Shown here: in pieces, positions 52,112 to 62,960 of the stretch
How positions within the stretch are numbered: position 1 is the stretch's first letter
Layout of the letters: each line of letters opens with the position of its first letter
Origin: Pieris napi
Lineage: Eukaryota > Arthropoda > Insecta > Lepidoptera > Pieridae
Assembly: GCF_905475465.1 (NCBI RefSeq)
Contig: NC_062253.1
Location: forward strand, 3,286,001-3,350,000
DNA length: 64,000 nt
Reading direction: 5' to 3'
Program-made: the position numbers and the translations under genes
The notes under the pieces: model-generated
What the model was told of the DNA's origin: nothing
Databases searched by the model: none
The model's input: only the letters and a program-made list of their open reading frames with translations

Positions 52112-52560
52112 ATACTGGTGACCCCAGAGCTGCCCTGCGATTCTGTACCTCACTTTTCGAACTCACACAGCGGTTTTCGCATCGGCGGTCGCTCTCAAAT
52201 CAGTCGTGAAGCAGTCATTTTATGATTTGGCATTCTGATAAACAATAAACTACAAGCTCCCACCTTTTTAGAAGGCAAATAAAATGACTGCTTCACGACT
52301 GATTTGAGAGCAACCGCCGATGCGAAAACCGCTGTGTGAGTTCGAAAAGTGAGGTACAGAATCGCAGGGCTGGTGCTTTCCTCGCTCAACGAATAGGTAT
52401 CGCAATATAGCGAGGAAATGCCAGTATTGAAGGTACTACAGGGACCAAATTTTTTAAATTTGTTTTAGTTGTCTATCTATCCGTTTTAAATTATTATTAT
52501 TACTATCAAGGCTTAGAATATTGTAAATACTGTATATTTGTGTTGGGAATATATTTTACG
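52112..52560 (+). mobile_element. LINE-B fragment carrying a MITE
   Basis: TACTGGTGACCCCAGAGCTG precedes the MITE and CTGGTGCTTTCCTCGCTCAA follows it. The sequence continues with GAATAGGTATCGCAATATAG, GGACCAAATTTTTTAAATTT and GTAAATACTGTATATTTGTG. Without the MITE the site reads like the uninterrupted copy at 30.8 kb (complement of CACCAGTTCTAGTCACC). Confidence 0.75.
52133..52369. mobile_element. CWG foldback MITE, copy 4
   Basis: 237 bp with CTG on both sides (52130-52132 and 52370-52372). It sits at the same LINE-B position as copy 2. The right arm has lost a few bases (AGAAGGCAAATAAAATGACT). Confidence 0.92.
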
Positions 52561-52857
52561 TATCCATATATTAATAAATGGTGTACCACGAAGAAAACTT
52601 TCGTTCAGTACAGTATTTTTCGCCATATTCCTATCAAAATCTCCAACAAGTAATACATCACAATATGACAAATTAAAACACCGCAAAGGGTCGACAAACA
52701 ATGGTTTTCATATCTACCCTCGGTTACGTTTGAATGACAAATTTTGCCAATTGACTACCCGCAGCGCGGTAACTAAATTATTGTGCCCCTTGTTTGGAAG
52801 AATGGAAAATTACTTTTTAATTTGTTCTTAAGTATGGATGGAACTGGGTTTTTTTTA

Positions 52858-52920
52858 TACTAGCTCCTCCGAACTTCGTTTCGCCTTAGTATGATGTTTT
52901 ACTTAGCCTGCCTTTATAAT
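52858..52920 (-). mobile_element. Helitron 3' end (minus strand)
   Basis: A|CTAGCTCCTCCGAACTTCG then TTTCGCCTTAGTATG. On the minus strand this ends CGAAGTTCGGAGGAGCTAG followed by T. Only the end is recognised. Confidence 0.5.
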
Positions 52921-53041
52921 TTTTATATAGAAGGCAAAAGTGTAAGAGGGTCACGTGATGTTAAGTGATACACACTGATGGACACTCACATTGCCAGAAG
53001 GCTCGCAAGTGCGTTGCCGGCTTTTTAAGAATTGGTACTCA
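52921..53041 (-). mobile_element. LINE-A tail
   Basis: TATAGAAGGCAAAAGTGTAA, GTCACGTGATGTTAAGTGAT, CACTCACATTGCCAGAAGGC, AGTGCGTTGCCGGC and AAGAATTGGTACT. About 115 bp of the 3' end. Confidence 0.72.
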
Positions 53042-53262
53042 TACCAACTTATGAAACTTATTTGCAATGCTACAAAGAGACGGTTTTCTTTCGGAACAAA
53101 ATCTTTAGGTTTTTCCGTACAATTTCTAGACTTTTTCACTTCATAAAAACCTTTCGTTCAAGGAATAAATAAATAATGCAGTAAACTAAATTACAAAAAT
53201 TGAATATTTATATTGACGACACAATTTTAATAAACTGCGTATATAACAATATAAATTCATTT

Positions 53263-53400
53263 TCATTGTGCTTTTCTCGCTCAACGAATCCCAGAGCAAA
53301 TGCCAGCATTAAAGACACAGCCACAGCGACCAAACGTTTTTTAATTTGTTTTTCTATTTATAATGTTATTATTAGGCTGTGCTTAACCGTTGATTTTTGG
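53263..53400 (+). mobile_element. LINE-B 3' fragment
   Basis: GTGCTTTTCTCGCTCAACGA, GCAAATGCCAGCATTAAAGA, GCGACCAAACGTTTTTTAAT. The MITE site lies just upstream of its start, so it cannot be tested here. Confidence 0.6.
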
Positions 53401-53723
53401 GGCTAAAGTCGGTTTCCTTACGATATTTCCCTTCTTAGAAAAAAAATAATTGTGATTCAAATCCACGTTCTCAGTGTTTAGAGGTGCATGCCCAGGGCAC
53501 TAGGCACTCATCAGCTCACTTATTATATTACCTTTAATAAAACTATGCCTTGTCATTTAGCGACTATTAATTTACGGTTGTTTTATTACAAGGGTTGATT
53601 CGATAATTTGCAATAAATTACACGTTTATAAGCATCGTGGGTTATAACGTAATTGCTTAGTTTTTTTGTTGTAGTTACACAATTGTCATCGATTCAAAAG
53701 TTGCACCAATTTTGGAGGACAGT

Positions 53724-53965
53724 AGAGCACGTCGTAGGTTCGATCCCCGGCTGTGCACCAATGGACTTTCTTTCTATGTGCGCATTTAACATTCGCTCGA
53801 ACGCTGAAGGAAAACATCGTGAGGAAACCGGCCTGCCTTAGACCCAAAAAGTCGACGGCGTGCGTTATACCTGAAGGCTGATCGCATCAATGATCATGAA
53901 ACAGATACAGAAATCTGAGGCCTAGACCTAAAAAGGTTGTAGCGCCGTTGATTTTTTTATTATTA
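53724..53965 (+). mobile_element. SINE-A copy 13 with target duplication
   Basis: A 5'-truncated SINE beginning at CACGTCGTAGGTTCG, otherwise one of the best preserved: GATCCCCGGCTGTGCACC, TTTCTATGTGCGCATTTAAC, GGAAACCGGCCTGCCTTAG, CTGAGGCCTAGACCTAAAAA, ending in a T-rich tail. TTGGAGGACAGT occurs at 53712-53723 and again at 53966-53977, a 12-bp target duplication that marks insertion by LINE machinery. Confidence 0.9.
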
Positions 53966-54284
53966 TTGGAGGACAGTTTGATTTATGTAGAGTTGTCATG
54001 GAAATATATCTGCTCCGTTTTAGACATTTCTTCATAAAAACTAGAACCGTCTAATTTATTTTTATTATATATTATATACGGTCAATGTAACTGTACAGAC
54101 AGATCGAACGTTTTGATGGCAATACTCCGAGGAAAAGTTATACCACTAAAACCTTGGACTTTATCAAAACCATTTTTTACAAGTGTCAGAAATACTTGCT
54201 TTAATAAGTTGCTCTAATGGGGTATAATTAGTCTGATATAATAATTAATAAAAAAAAAAATAGAAACTTTATAACATCCTTGAC

Positions 54285-54450
54285 GTAGCCAACATGTTCC
54301 AATTAATAAAATGTAACTGGGTCAAGTTGTTGGGACATGTGCTAAGGCGGAAAACAGAACCCCAAGGTCCTTACTGAACTCACAACCTGGTGGCAAAACA
54401 AAACCCGGTAGACTGAGGATGCATTGGTGGGATGGAGTTGTCAATTCTAA
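54285..54450 (+). pseudogene. LINE-F ORF2 C-terminus
   Basis: Plus-strand residues CNWVKLLGHVLRRKTEPQGP, matching the minus-strand copy at 43746 (LKWLVHVLRRTTEPQGP). Then ACCCGGTAGACTGAGGATGC. Stop codons follow. The polymerase region is absent. Confidence 0.58.
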
Positions 54451-54566
54451 GAAAGCTATGACTATTTAAAAAAAACAACAGTAGTAATACTAACAACACT
54501 CAGGTAATCGATTACTATAACAGTATAAAAGTGCTCCTAAAATAAATTAATTTCTTGACATAAGGA

Positions 54567-54697
54567 CTCGTCGGGATCCTTCAAAAGCACCAATTCTGAA
54601 AAGGCCTGCAACTTGCGAGCCTTCTGGCGTTGAGTGTCCATGGGTATCACTTAACATCAAGTGACTGTCATGTCCACTGTTTTATATATAAAAAAAT
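54567..54697 (+). mobile_element. LINE-A tail
   Basis: GTCGGGATCCTTCAAAAGCA, CCTGCAACTTGCGAGCCTTC, GTGTCCATGGGTATCACTTA, ending in TTTTATATATAAAAAAA. About 130 bp. Confidence 0.68.
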
Positions 54698-54999
54698 ACT
54701 CAAAAAGTTATACAATGTTAAAGGTTCCGATAATTGATAGTCAGGAGTATGAGCTGATGGCATCCCCCCAATTGAGCTGCGTACCTGTTCCTGAGCTGGA
54801 TAGCCGCTTCAATAGGTCCAATCCCTAAAAAAGGCGATCGTTCTGATCCATCCAACTATCGCTCAATAGCTATAACCTCCAAAATGGAAACCATTATTAA
54901 CGTCCAGCTTCTGAGGTATCTAGAGGGTCATCAGCTGATTATCAGTACGGTTTAGGTTGTAGTTCTAAAACACATAAATAATTGAATACTTAAACAAAA

Positions 55000-55715
55000 A
55001 ACAATCAAATATGCAATGTAATAAAAAAATGTGAAGCGAATGTTCCTAGTTTCAGTGTTTTCTAAACGTGCGCACGCGTCGATAGCCGATAGCCAAAAGA
55101 GCAATAACTAATAACATAGACAACCAGTAATTATGCCCACGCTTTCGACATACATTGAAACATCATGCTTTATAGATCATAGCGATATGAAATGGTTAAG
55201 TGTTGGGCGGACATATTTCTGTGTCTGAAGCAGTACAGTTTATGAAAATGCCAACAAAACCACTTGTAAAAAACCAAGTCTGGCAACTCAGTTCTTCTAA
55301 TATAAAAAGTTGTGAGATCCACGTAATACCAAGTCAGTTGATTCAGTTCCTACTTAAGGGACTTTCTGTCTTAAGTTATTACGCAATTAGCTGACAGTAT
55401 TAATATTACAAATCTTTCATTAATATTAATAAGATGATTTATAAAAACACTAAACATTTTTGTATTAGAATGAAGCTTCTATGTCTACTAGTGCCTAAGA
55501 GTTTTGATGATCGGTGTCAGAGTCAGTGAGTGACAACATTAAGTAATTTGACGTTTTAAACTACTAGTTTAAATTGGATGGAACTTGAAATATACTGTGT
55601 CTATACAATCCCTAACAAAAAAATCTGTTCCCTAATTTATCCACAACGAAGTGTGGAAGAAGGGGTCGAAAATTGCCAGAACTGTTTCGATAAAAGCATG
55701 GTACGGCTAATTTTA
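55000..55715. other. No gene recognised
   Basis: A 64-codon frame at 55200-55394 has a more ordinary residue mix (SVSEAVQFMK, CEIHVIPSQLIQFLLKG) but no recognisable domain. The remainder is AT-rich. Confidence 0.35.
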
Positions 55716-55719
55716 TTGT

Positions 55720-55790
55720 TTCCCTAAACTCAAACTCAAAATAACTTTATTCATATAGGTACACTTATGAACGTCAGAAAAGAAGTTAAT
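55720..55790 (-). mobile_element. LINE-C 3' tail, decayed
   Basis: AAACTCAAACTCAAAATAAC, TTTATTCATATAGGTACACT. Complement of the GTACA...AATAAAGATATTTTGAGTTT end seen at 3560. Confidence 0.6.
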
Positions 55791-56509
55791 ACTTTATATA
55801 CTTCGTTAATCAGTTTATTTTCTTTTTTGAACTGAATAGTTTGATTTCAATATAAACCCTTAGCCAAAATAAATGTACATTCCACAGTAAGCGCAACTTT
55901 ACTCAGATAAAAAACCTATGAAAATAACATATGTCGTCCGTAGTTCACGAACCTTTGGAATGTATTCCGTAAACTGGAACGATTAATTACTAATGTCATT
56001 TGTCAAAATCAATAAACATTTCCTTTTTTCCTATAGTGAGAAAAATAGGATTCAAATTAAATTCTTTAAAAAATTAACGATTTCGAGAAAAACCAACACC
56101 CCTAATTGTAAACACGTGAACAAAAAGGTGTTTTGATATCGTGGGAAGTTTTTTCGATAAAATATATTTGGAAAGTTTTAATTGTTTTAAGGACCTTAAT
56201 CACAGAGCGGCGCGTGTAAAGGTACAAATAGAAATTATATATTAGGATATATACGCTATGTTTTAATAATTTTGCTATTTTTTTTTAGCAAGTATGTTTG
56301 TGTTTATTGAACTTCGACGGAAAATCGATTCTGACCGTAGCGAAATCTAATTACTTAGAAATAATATTTCTAAAGAGTTTTAATAATAATAAAGAAAATA
56401 CACAAGAATCTGCGATCATGAACCAAATATAAAATAATGAAATAGTCATTTCTATGGGATTTTTTAGATTTCCCTCAATTCAAGGGAAAATAATTTAGAA
56501 AGTAACAAT

Positions 56510-56757
56510 CAGATTTCATAAACGTTATTTCATTGTTTCTTAGTTCTTTATTGACATACAAAACACTTACTAACGAAAGACACACACAGAAACACACAAA
56601 ATAATAATAATCAAAATAGAAAAATAACGAAAAATTATGGTAAAAAAGGAATAAGATAAATTTTAAGAGTGTAATGTGGGTGTGTTTTATTTGTAACTGG
56701 CCCTGGCTCAGCATTACGCAGTAAAGCATACAAAAAACACGCGTCATTGCAAAATCA
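56510..56757 (-). mobile_element. LINE-H 3' end
   Basis: AACACTTACTAACGAAAGAC, ACACACAGAAACACACAAAA, TGTAATGTGGGTGTGTTTTA and AACTGGCCCTGGCTCAGCAT. Same order as the plus-strand copy at 23870. This copy has the complete end, a TCAATAAAGAACTAAG polyadenylation-like tail on the minus strand. Confidence 0.6.
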
Positions 56758-57405
56758 CATTATCTAAAAAAAATATCACTAAGGGGCCACAAGTTGCGTA
56801 AAATCTATTTATTTTATTCGTATTAGGCTCCACTATATCAAGTCCGATTTTAACTTTTTTTTTCTAATTCGAAATTTAAAATTTAGATTTGAATATTCTA
56901 TTCTAGGCTGCCAGTTCGGCTTCACTACGTAATTATAAACAAAAAGGTTTTATATTAGATCATTTAAAAATTACATTATAATATTTAAAAGCCTTTTTCT
57001 TAGGAACGTTTCAATAAGTTGTACCAACACATTATACCGGCACGACAAAAGGTTTAAACATTAATAATCACCCTTAATTGCTCTGACCCACCTTAACCTT
57101 AAAAACACATAATGATACCACTCCAACTCTTAATTTTCGACCTTACAACTGTAATTATCTTCGCATTTCCTAAATATAAGGATAGAGTTATCTTTTGATT
57201 TATTTTTATAGAAATTACGGGGTTCTGACCGAGCCTTAATGTGACGTTTAGTCGAAATATTTGTTCATGGAAACTATCGGTTTATGTTAAGACTGAACTT
57301 AAAATATCGCGAAGAAAAAATAAAGAAACGTCAATGGATGTAAATAGGCGGTTTCGTTGATACTTTTTATGCGCCAATTTATAGTGATGTACAGCCTAAA
57401 GTGAC

Positions 57406-57436
57406 AGAAATGTGCAGTCACCGACTGCACATTTCT
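57406..57436. repeat. Perfect 13-bp hairpin
   Basis: AGAAATGTGCAGT pairs exactly with ACTGCACATTTCT around a CACCG loop. No T-run follows and it has no partner copy here. Possibly the joined ends of a deleted element. Confidence 0.6.
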
Positions 57437-57527
57437 TGTTTCGCAGGATTCGTTTTAAGAACTTTGTTTTATTTATTTTGAATATTGTATTAATCGTAGA
57501 TTTATGAATAATTTATCTATCATTTAT

Positions 57528-57552
57528 CTAACCTAACCTAACCTAACCTAAA
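57528..57552 (-). repeat. Interstitial telomere repeat
   Basis: Four ACCTA units in a row plus partial ends. The other strand reads TTAGG repeated, the usual insect telomere unit. The run is too short to act as a telomere and lies inside ordinary sequence. Confidence 0.8.
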
Positions 57553-57559
57553 AAGAAGT

Positions 57560-58930
57560 GGTCATCCCCTTATCAGCCCACGCCCAAATCTAGAAGGGAC
57601 TATAACAATATCGTATATACATGAAATCCTAAAAAAATAAATGTAAATCGTCTAAATTTGCATATCTTAGATACGATATTAAATACGCTTTCCAAAGGAC
57701 ACTCTACATATCTATAAATCATTTAGCATATTTGCGGGTAGAATAATTTACATCCTACCCCCCAAACCGCGCTTTACTAATTGAGCCATTTCACAGATAA
57801 GTAGATAAAACACGGAATAGGGCAAACCCTAAATTATGCGTATTATTTGCATATAATAACTGTGGGGGTGACATATTTCGTGTGTAGGTTCAAATGAGCG
57901 TAAGCGACAATTTTTGATACGGAAATTTCTACCATAAAATTTGGGAGCAGAGTTGATTTTGTAGTGGGAAAATGCAGGAAATAAATATAGAAACAATTGA
58001 GTTGGATTCCCTAGGGATGGATTGGGAAGAGTACTGGGAATGCAGTTATGCAGATTTAGTAATGATGCCAGTTATACGTTTGATCGTGCGGTTCCTTTGA
58101 GGGGACTATAAAAACACAATAAAATTACAATAATCCTGTCTTTTGACGTTTTGCAATGTCTACTACAAAGATAGAGATACTAGACAAGAATATATGTGCA
58201 TTATGTTTCAATATTTTAATGTTTTTGTTACATATATTTTCCTATACTATGGTCATTCGTCGTCAAAATATTTCTTTCTTACCATTTCAAAATGTTATTA
58301 TCAAAATTTCATAATTAGAATTAAATTAAATCGATACAATTAGAAATAAGAAATTCTTACAATATTACATTCCAATTTCAAAAACATACGTTTCGTGTGG
58401 TTTCCTTTGTTAAATATTTTCAGTGTTCCAAATTTGAAAGGAAAATATAACAATATATATTTACTCCTTGGTGAAATATGACCACTGATAATTCAATAAA
58501 AATAATATCTACGGAAACCCAGCTAATCATTTGCAAATCCACAAGAGGGCGGTAACGAGCTTACAATCAGAAGTGTCCAGACTCCCAGGAGGAACGATAT
58601 TTCATTAGTCCGCCCTGGGAACAGACTCCGCGGTGATGTTGAGAACAAAAATCAACACTTACATTGTTGATCATTTCCAGTGAAACGAGGAGTTGGAGAA
58701 ATGGATGTGGTATTCTGAACCAATTAGTTACGTCATATCTTGATTATGCTTTAACTGGACTAATCAAAGTTGTAGTATCCTTGTTTTAATCTAAGGCTTA
58801 ATTCATGTTTACAAAAATAAGTTTAATAGAATAAATTTGTTAATTTAATTAAAAAAAAGTGCGTTCGTATACAGGGAGTATACGTAAATTAGTGTCATGA
58901 TAAGTGATTATGGTAAATAAAATAAACCAA
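57560..58930. other. No gene recognised
   Basis: AT-rich. A GC-richer, repeat-free part at about 58540-58640 (AAGAGGGCGGTAACGAGC, GTCCGCCCTGGGAACAGAC) has no coding signal. Confidence 0.35.
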
Positions 58931-58932
58931 AA

Positions 58933-59203
58933 CTTTTTTTTAGGTCTGGTCTTCAGATTTCTGTATCTGTTTCATGATCATTTGTCAATCTAATAGGTAA
59001 GTAAGATCAGCCTCCTGTGCTTGACACACGCCTCCGACTTTTAAGGCAAGACCGCTTTCTCACAATGTTATCCTTCACTGTTTGAGCGAATGTTTAATGT
59101 GCACATAGAAAGAAAGGCCATTGGTGAACAGCCGGGGATCGAAGCTACGACCTCATGGATGAGAGTCGCACGTTGAAGGCACTAACTAGGCCAACACAGC
59201 TCT
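58933..59203 (-). mobile_element. SINE-A copy 14
   Basis: TTTTTTTAGGTCTGGTCTTC, GATCATTTGTCAATCTAATA, GACACACGCCTCCGACTTTT, TTCACTGTTTGAGCGAATGT, AGCCGGGGATCGAAGCTACG. The GTGGCGCTACAACC start is lost. The head has an extra ACTA (CACTAACTAGGCC). Confidence 0.85.
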
Positions 59204-59209
59204 TTTCAG

Positions 59210-60405
59210 ATTCAGTTTATGGTAAATATACAGTTTTATTGAAGTGAATTTTTCTTTTCTCTATCCTGTCCAATATAATAATAATAACATTTTTTTAAAG
59301 TGGGGAATTCCCTTACTAAAGACTACTTCACTGATTGTTGGTATTTATACATGAAAGTGATGTGTTACTCAATATAAAATTGCCATATCCAATAAAAGCT
59401 TTCGGCACTCCCACATAATCCTGCGGGATTAGCTCTCTCCGAATGTCAAGTGTCACTCAGAGCGCGCGAAATATTGACATTGCAGATTATGTAGGGACTG
59501 GCCCAAGTGTTGTCAATTGTCATCTAACCCACCTTATAAATTCATGAGAATGTATACAATTATACGCATATTTTCCATAAAAGGATATTTAAATTAAGAA
59601 TAGAATTCATAACACTTCTTTTAAATCATTTATTTTATCTAATATATTATTAGCTAACATAGTTAACATAATGGCTAATAAAATTATTTTAGTTTATATT
59701 GAATATATGTAGAATTAATTACTTTAAGGAAATCAATGCAGAAGTTTCGTTAATGATAAATACAACATATTTTTTCTTATTAATCTAGAAGTTTCTTTAC
59801 GTTACGTGTAATACGGTATACGTAAGTAAATAAAAAAAGATGTTAGGTATGTTAAAAGAGAAAATTCTTGTGATTCGAATGCGTCTTTTAAATAAAACAT
59901 TGAAGTGAAAACTCTTTACATAAAACCTCTTCAATGGCAGAAAGTTAATAAAGAACGGTCGGAAGTACAAATAAGATCACGTGACTGAACCACCGCGCCC
60001 TCTGGCGGTCACGTGGCGGGACACGGATAGGGATCTTTCGCGCGCGAAATTGTCTATGCTCTATCAAATTGTCTATGAATGTAAATTGTCGTGTATAGTT
60101 CTGTTTTCTACCGAAGCTTTGTTTAATTCGAAATTTAAATTATTGTTCTAATATCATTTCTTAGTAATAATACTTTCTTAGTTGATTAATCGTTTAGAAC
60201 AAACAGTTTAGCGAATTATAAGACTTAAGACGCACCTTATTGGTGAAGACATTTTTTTTTAGATATCCATAAATCATAAAATTATGACATTTTGGTGAAG
60301 TCTATTAAAATTATCCATATCTATTAAAATTAGGCAATGTTATTAATGAGCTTAGCACGTGGTCTAATAGCTTCAAGCCAATTCGGGAATTTCTAAGAAA
60401 ATTTC
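59210..60405. other. No gene recognised
   Basis: AT-rich. At 59408-59520 CTCCCACATAATCCTGCGG and CAGATTATGTAGGGAC may be the imperfect ends of an old element. At 59990-60050 ACCGCGCCCTCTGGCGGTCA, including CCCTCTGGCGG, resembles a CTCF-type core motif and is followed by TCTTTCGCGCGCGAAATTG. Confidence 0.35.
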
Positions 60406-60410
60406 AAAAT

Positions 60411-60590
60411 TTCAAAATCATTTATTCGTATAGGTAACACAATGTACACTTATTGAAAGTCAAAAAAAGAAAAATATATTAAATGCTTCTAATTTAACAT
60501 TTACTGCCAGTTTCAAATCAGCGTAGGATAGAAGAGAAGATCTGGCAATAAACTCTCCGCCACTCTTTTTAATCGCCAAGGTTTTTGTTT
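60411..60590 (-). mobile_element. LINE-C 3' UTR, decayed
   Basis: ATTTATTCGTATAGGTAACA, AATGTACACTTATTGAAAGT, ACATTTACTGCCAGTTTC and CTCCGCCACTCTTTTTAATC, then GCCAAGG. The complement matches the LINE-C UTR order with many changes. Confidence 0.7.
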
Positions 60591-60734
60591 TACACAATGT
60601 TTATAAGGAGCTACAACCATTACACCATGTTCCACATGACATCTTAAGTAATCTGTGTGAAAGTGTCAGGATTCGAATCGTTCGTTGAATACGGTTACGT
60701 GGAAGGAGCTGGTACTGGGGAGCTTCCACACAGA

Positions 60735-60900
60735 GGTAAAATAAAAATAAAATAAAATATGTTTATTATGGAACATAAGATACATGTATCACTTATTCCA
60801 CGTCATTAAATTTGAAGGCATCCCTACTCATCGGCAAAGAAGACAGAGGGTGTAGGCCGAGAGAAAAAGCCGGCGTAAAAAACTCTCGGTACTCTTTTAA
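60735..60900 (-). mobile_element. LINE-I 3' end
   Basis: TATGTTTATTATGGAACATA, GTATCACTTATTCCACGTCA, ATCCCTACTCATCGGCAAAG, GACAGAGGGTGTAGGCCGAG and AAAAAGCCGGCG in one piece. This is the uninterrupted version of the copy at 25914-26460. Confidence 0.72.
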
Positions 60901-61039
60901 AACAGCAAATCATCAAACAACACTTATTTTAAACAAATATCGCAAATTAATTAGAAGTAGCCTGTCTAGCACTAGTCCCAGGCCCTTTTATCAACTAGAT
61001 AGTCGTTGACTTTATAGTAAGCCTTTTTGGTGAGAACAG

Positions 61040-61207
61040 CCTTGCGATTCTGTAACTTACTTTTCGGTTTTAACAGCGGCGGTCGCGCTCAAATCAGTCG
61101 TAAAGCAGTCATTTTACGATTTGGCATTCTAATAAGGAGGGAGCTTGTAGTTTATTGTTTAAAAAAAAAAAAAACGAGTTCGAAAAGTGAGTTACAGAAT
61201 CGCAAGG
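61040..61207. mobile_element. CWG foldback MITE, copy 5
   Basis: A 168-bp, more diverged copy: CCTTGCGATTCTGTAACTTA at the left and TGAGTTACAGAATCGCAAGG at the right. Note that the change C to T at position 3 is matched by a G to A on the other end. CAG flanks both sides (61037-61039 and 61208-61210). A run of about 14 A replaces much of the right arm. Confidence 0.9.
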
Positions 61208-61554
61208 CAGTACTCCATGTGGGGCCGAATTTGCGCTCCATAGTCTTTGAAATTCCCTTTTCACCTGCTCATCATGAGTCGTGAATTTTTACATCAATTT
61301 AGTTTGTGACCGATTTAAACCTATACTTAGCATTTCGCTGTAGGGCTGAACTGTCATTGATGTTATTTTGGTGAGTGATTAAATTGATAATTACAGCAAT
61401 TACACACAATTAATCATTGTATATTGAGATTTTTGGATAGTGTTAATAATTTCTACTTTCTACTTTGTAATAATTAAAAATCCATTAATATTTTACGAAT
61501 TGGCAACATATATTTATTAGGATTCCATACTTTGTATTGAACAAGAGCAAAACA

Positions 61555-61749
61555 CTTTTTTTATGTAATAGTAGGCAAACCGGCAGGAAGCTCATCTAAT
61601 GTTAAGTGATACCGCCGCCCATGGACTCTAACATTGCCAGAAGCCTTGCAAGTGGCCAGCTTTTTAAGAATTGGTACTCTTTTCTTGAAGGACGCTAAGT
61701 CGAACTGGTTCGGAAATACTTCAGTGGGCAGCTAGTTCCACCTTATGTA
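61555..61749 (-). mobile_element. LINE-A 3' fragment
   Basis: TAGTAGGCAAACCGGCAGGA, TGTTAAGTGATACCGCCGCC, AAGAATTGGTACTCTTTTC, CTAAGTCGAACTGGTTCGG and GTGGGCAGCTAGTTCCACC. About 195 bp, ending before the MITE site known from copy 1. Confidence 0.8.
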
Positions 61750-61798
61750 TTCTGCCTTCCAAAAATGAAACTCAATAAAACAACTCCATAAAAATTAA

Positions 61799-62059
61799 TC
61801 AGTGGCGCTACAACCTTTTTAGGTTTGGCATCAGGTATGTGTTTCATGATCATTTGTCAGTAGGCAAGTAGGTCATCAGCCTTCTATGCCTGACACACGC
61901 CGTCGGCTTTTTGGGTCTAAGGCTCCTCACGATGTTTTCCTTCACCGTTCGAGCGAATGTTAAATGCGCACATAGACAGAAAGTCCATTGGTGCATCGGG
62001 GATCGAACCTACGGCCTCAGGGATGAGAGTCGCACGCTGAAGCGAAAAGGCCAACACAG
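61799..62059 (-). mobile_element. SINE-A copy 15
   Basis: TCAGTGGCGCTACAACCTTT, TGACACACGCCGTCGGCTTT, ACGATGTTTTCCTTCACCG, AATGCGCACATAGACAGAAA, ATCGGGGATCGAACCTACGG. The head reads AAGCGAAAAGGCCAACACA, so box A has lost its CACTAGG. Confidence 0.86.
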
Positions 62060-62960
62060 GACAAGAGCACATGGAAGCCCATGGAAGGCGTCACATGGTC
62101 AAAGTCAGTGAATCACCTAAAGTTAAAATAAAAACTTTGTCGAAACAAAGTCATTTGTAATCTAAATATTTGTGATCACGCCAGGCCCTGTCCAGATCCC
62201 ATTCATCCCCAAGAATTCTGACCCTTCACGAAAAAAATATGGTAGTTTATTTTTTAAACTGGCAATACACATACTACATTTCTCGCCATTAGTAAAGTGT
62301 CATTTTGACGTGCGTAGATGACCATAGTAACCCCGGGGGCATAATTTGAACACCGTGCGATTTACCATTTTCACGCTATTTTATTTTTCTTCATTCGTCA
62401 ATTTTATTGCCATGTCTTTGGAAACTGTATTCATAGATCAGTTTTTTTTTTAATTTTCTGAGAAAGAAAGATGCTCGAAGCCCTGCCAGGGCATTAAGGC
62501 TAATACTATAAGCTCCAGTGCAGTTGTTTTAGCTCCTACTATTATGTTATGGCCATAAATACATTACATAGTTACAACAAAACTCCTCCCAACAGTATGA
62601 TGCTGCATGTAGGGCATCGAAACTCGGTTCAATTTTGAAAACCCGGGTTTTCGGGTCTAAGAGTAATCAAAACCCGGGTAGACCGGTTTTTTCGAGCATT
62701 TCGATCTTTTTATTGAATTTTTTTTAAATGTACTAATCTGCGTTTATATATCGATTTCCTACAATGAATACAAAATATAAAGGACGAGGAAGAATTTAAA
62801 TAAATAAAACAGTACTTTACAAATTACAAAAACAGTTTTAATGTTTAAAAAAGTGATAAAGATTTATTTTTTCTTCAGAATATTAAGTAAAAAGTAGTTA
62901 TGCATTTTACTCATTATATAAACAACATAGTTAAGATATACCCTCTGACCATCTGACCAC

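Noticed and set aside
57528..57552. Chromosome end.
   Set aside because: Only four repeat units, with ordinary sequence and SINEs on both sides.
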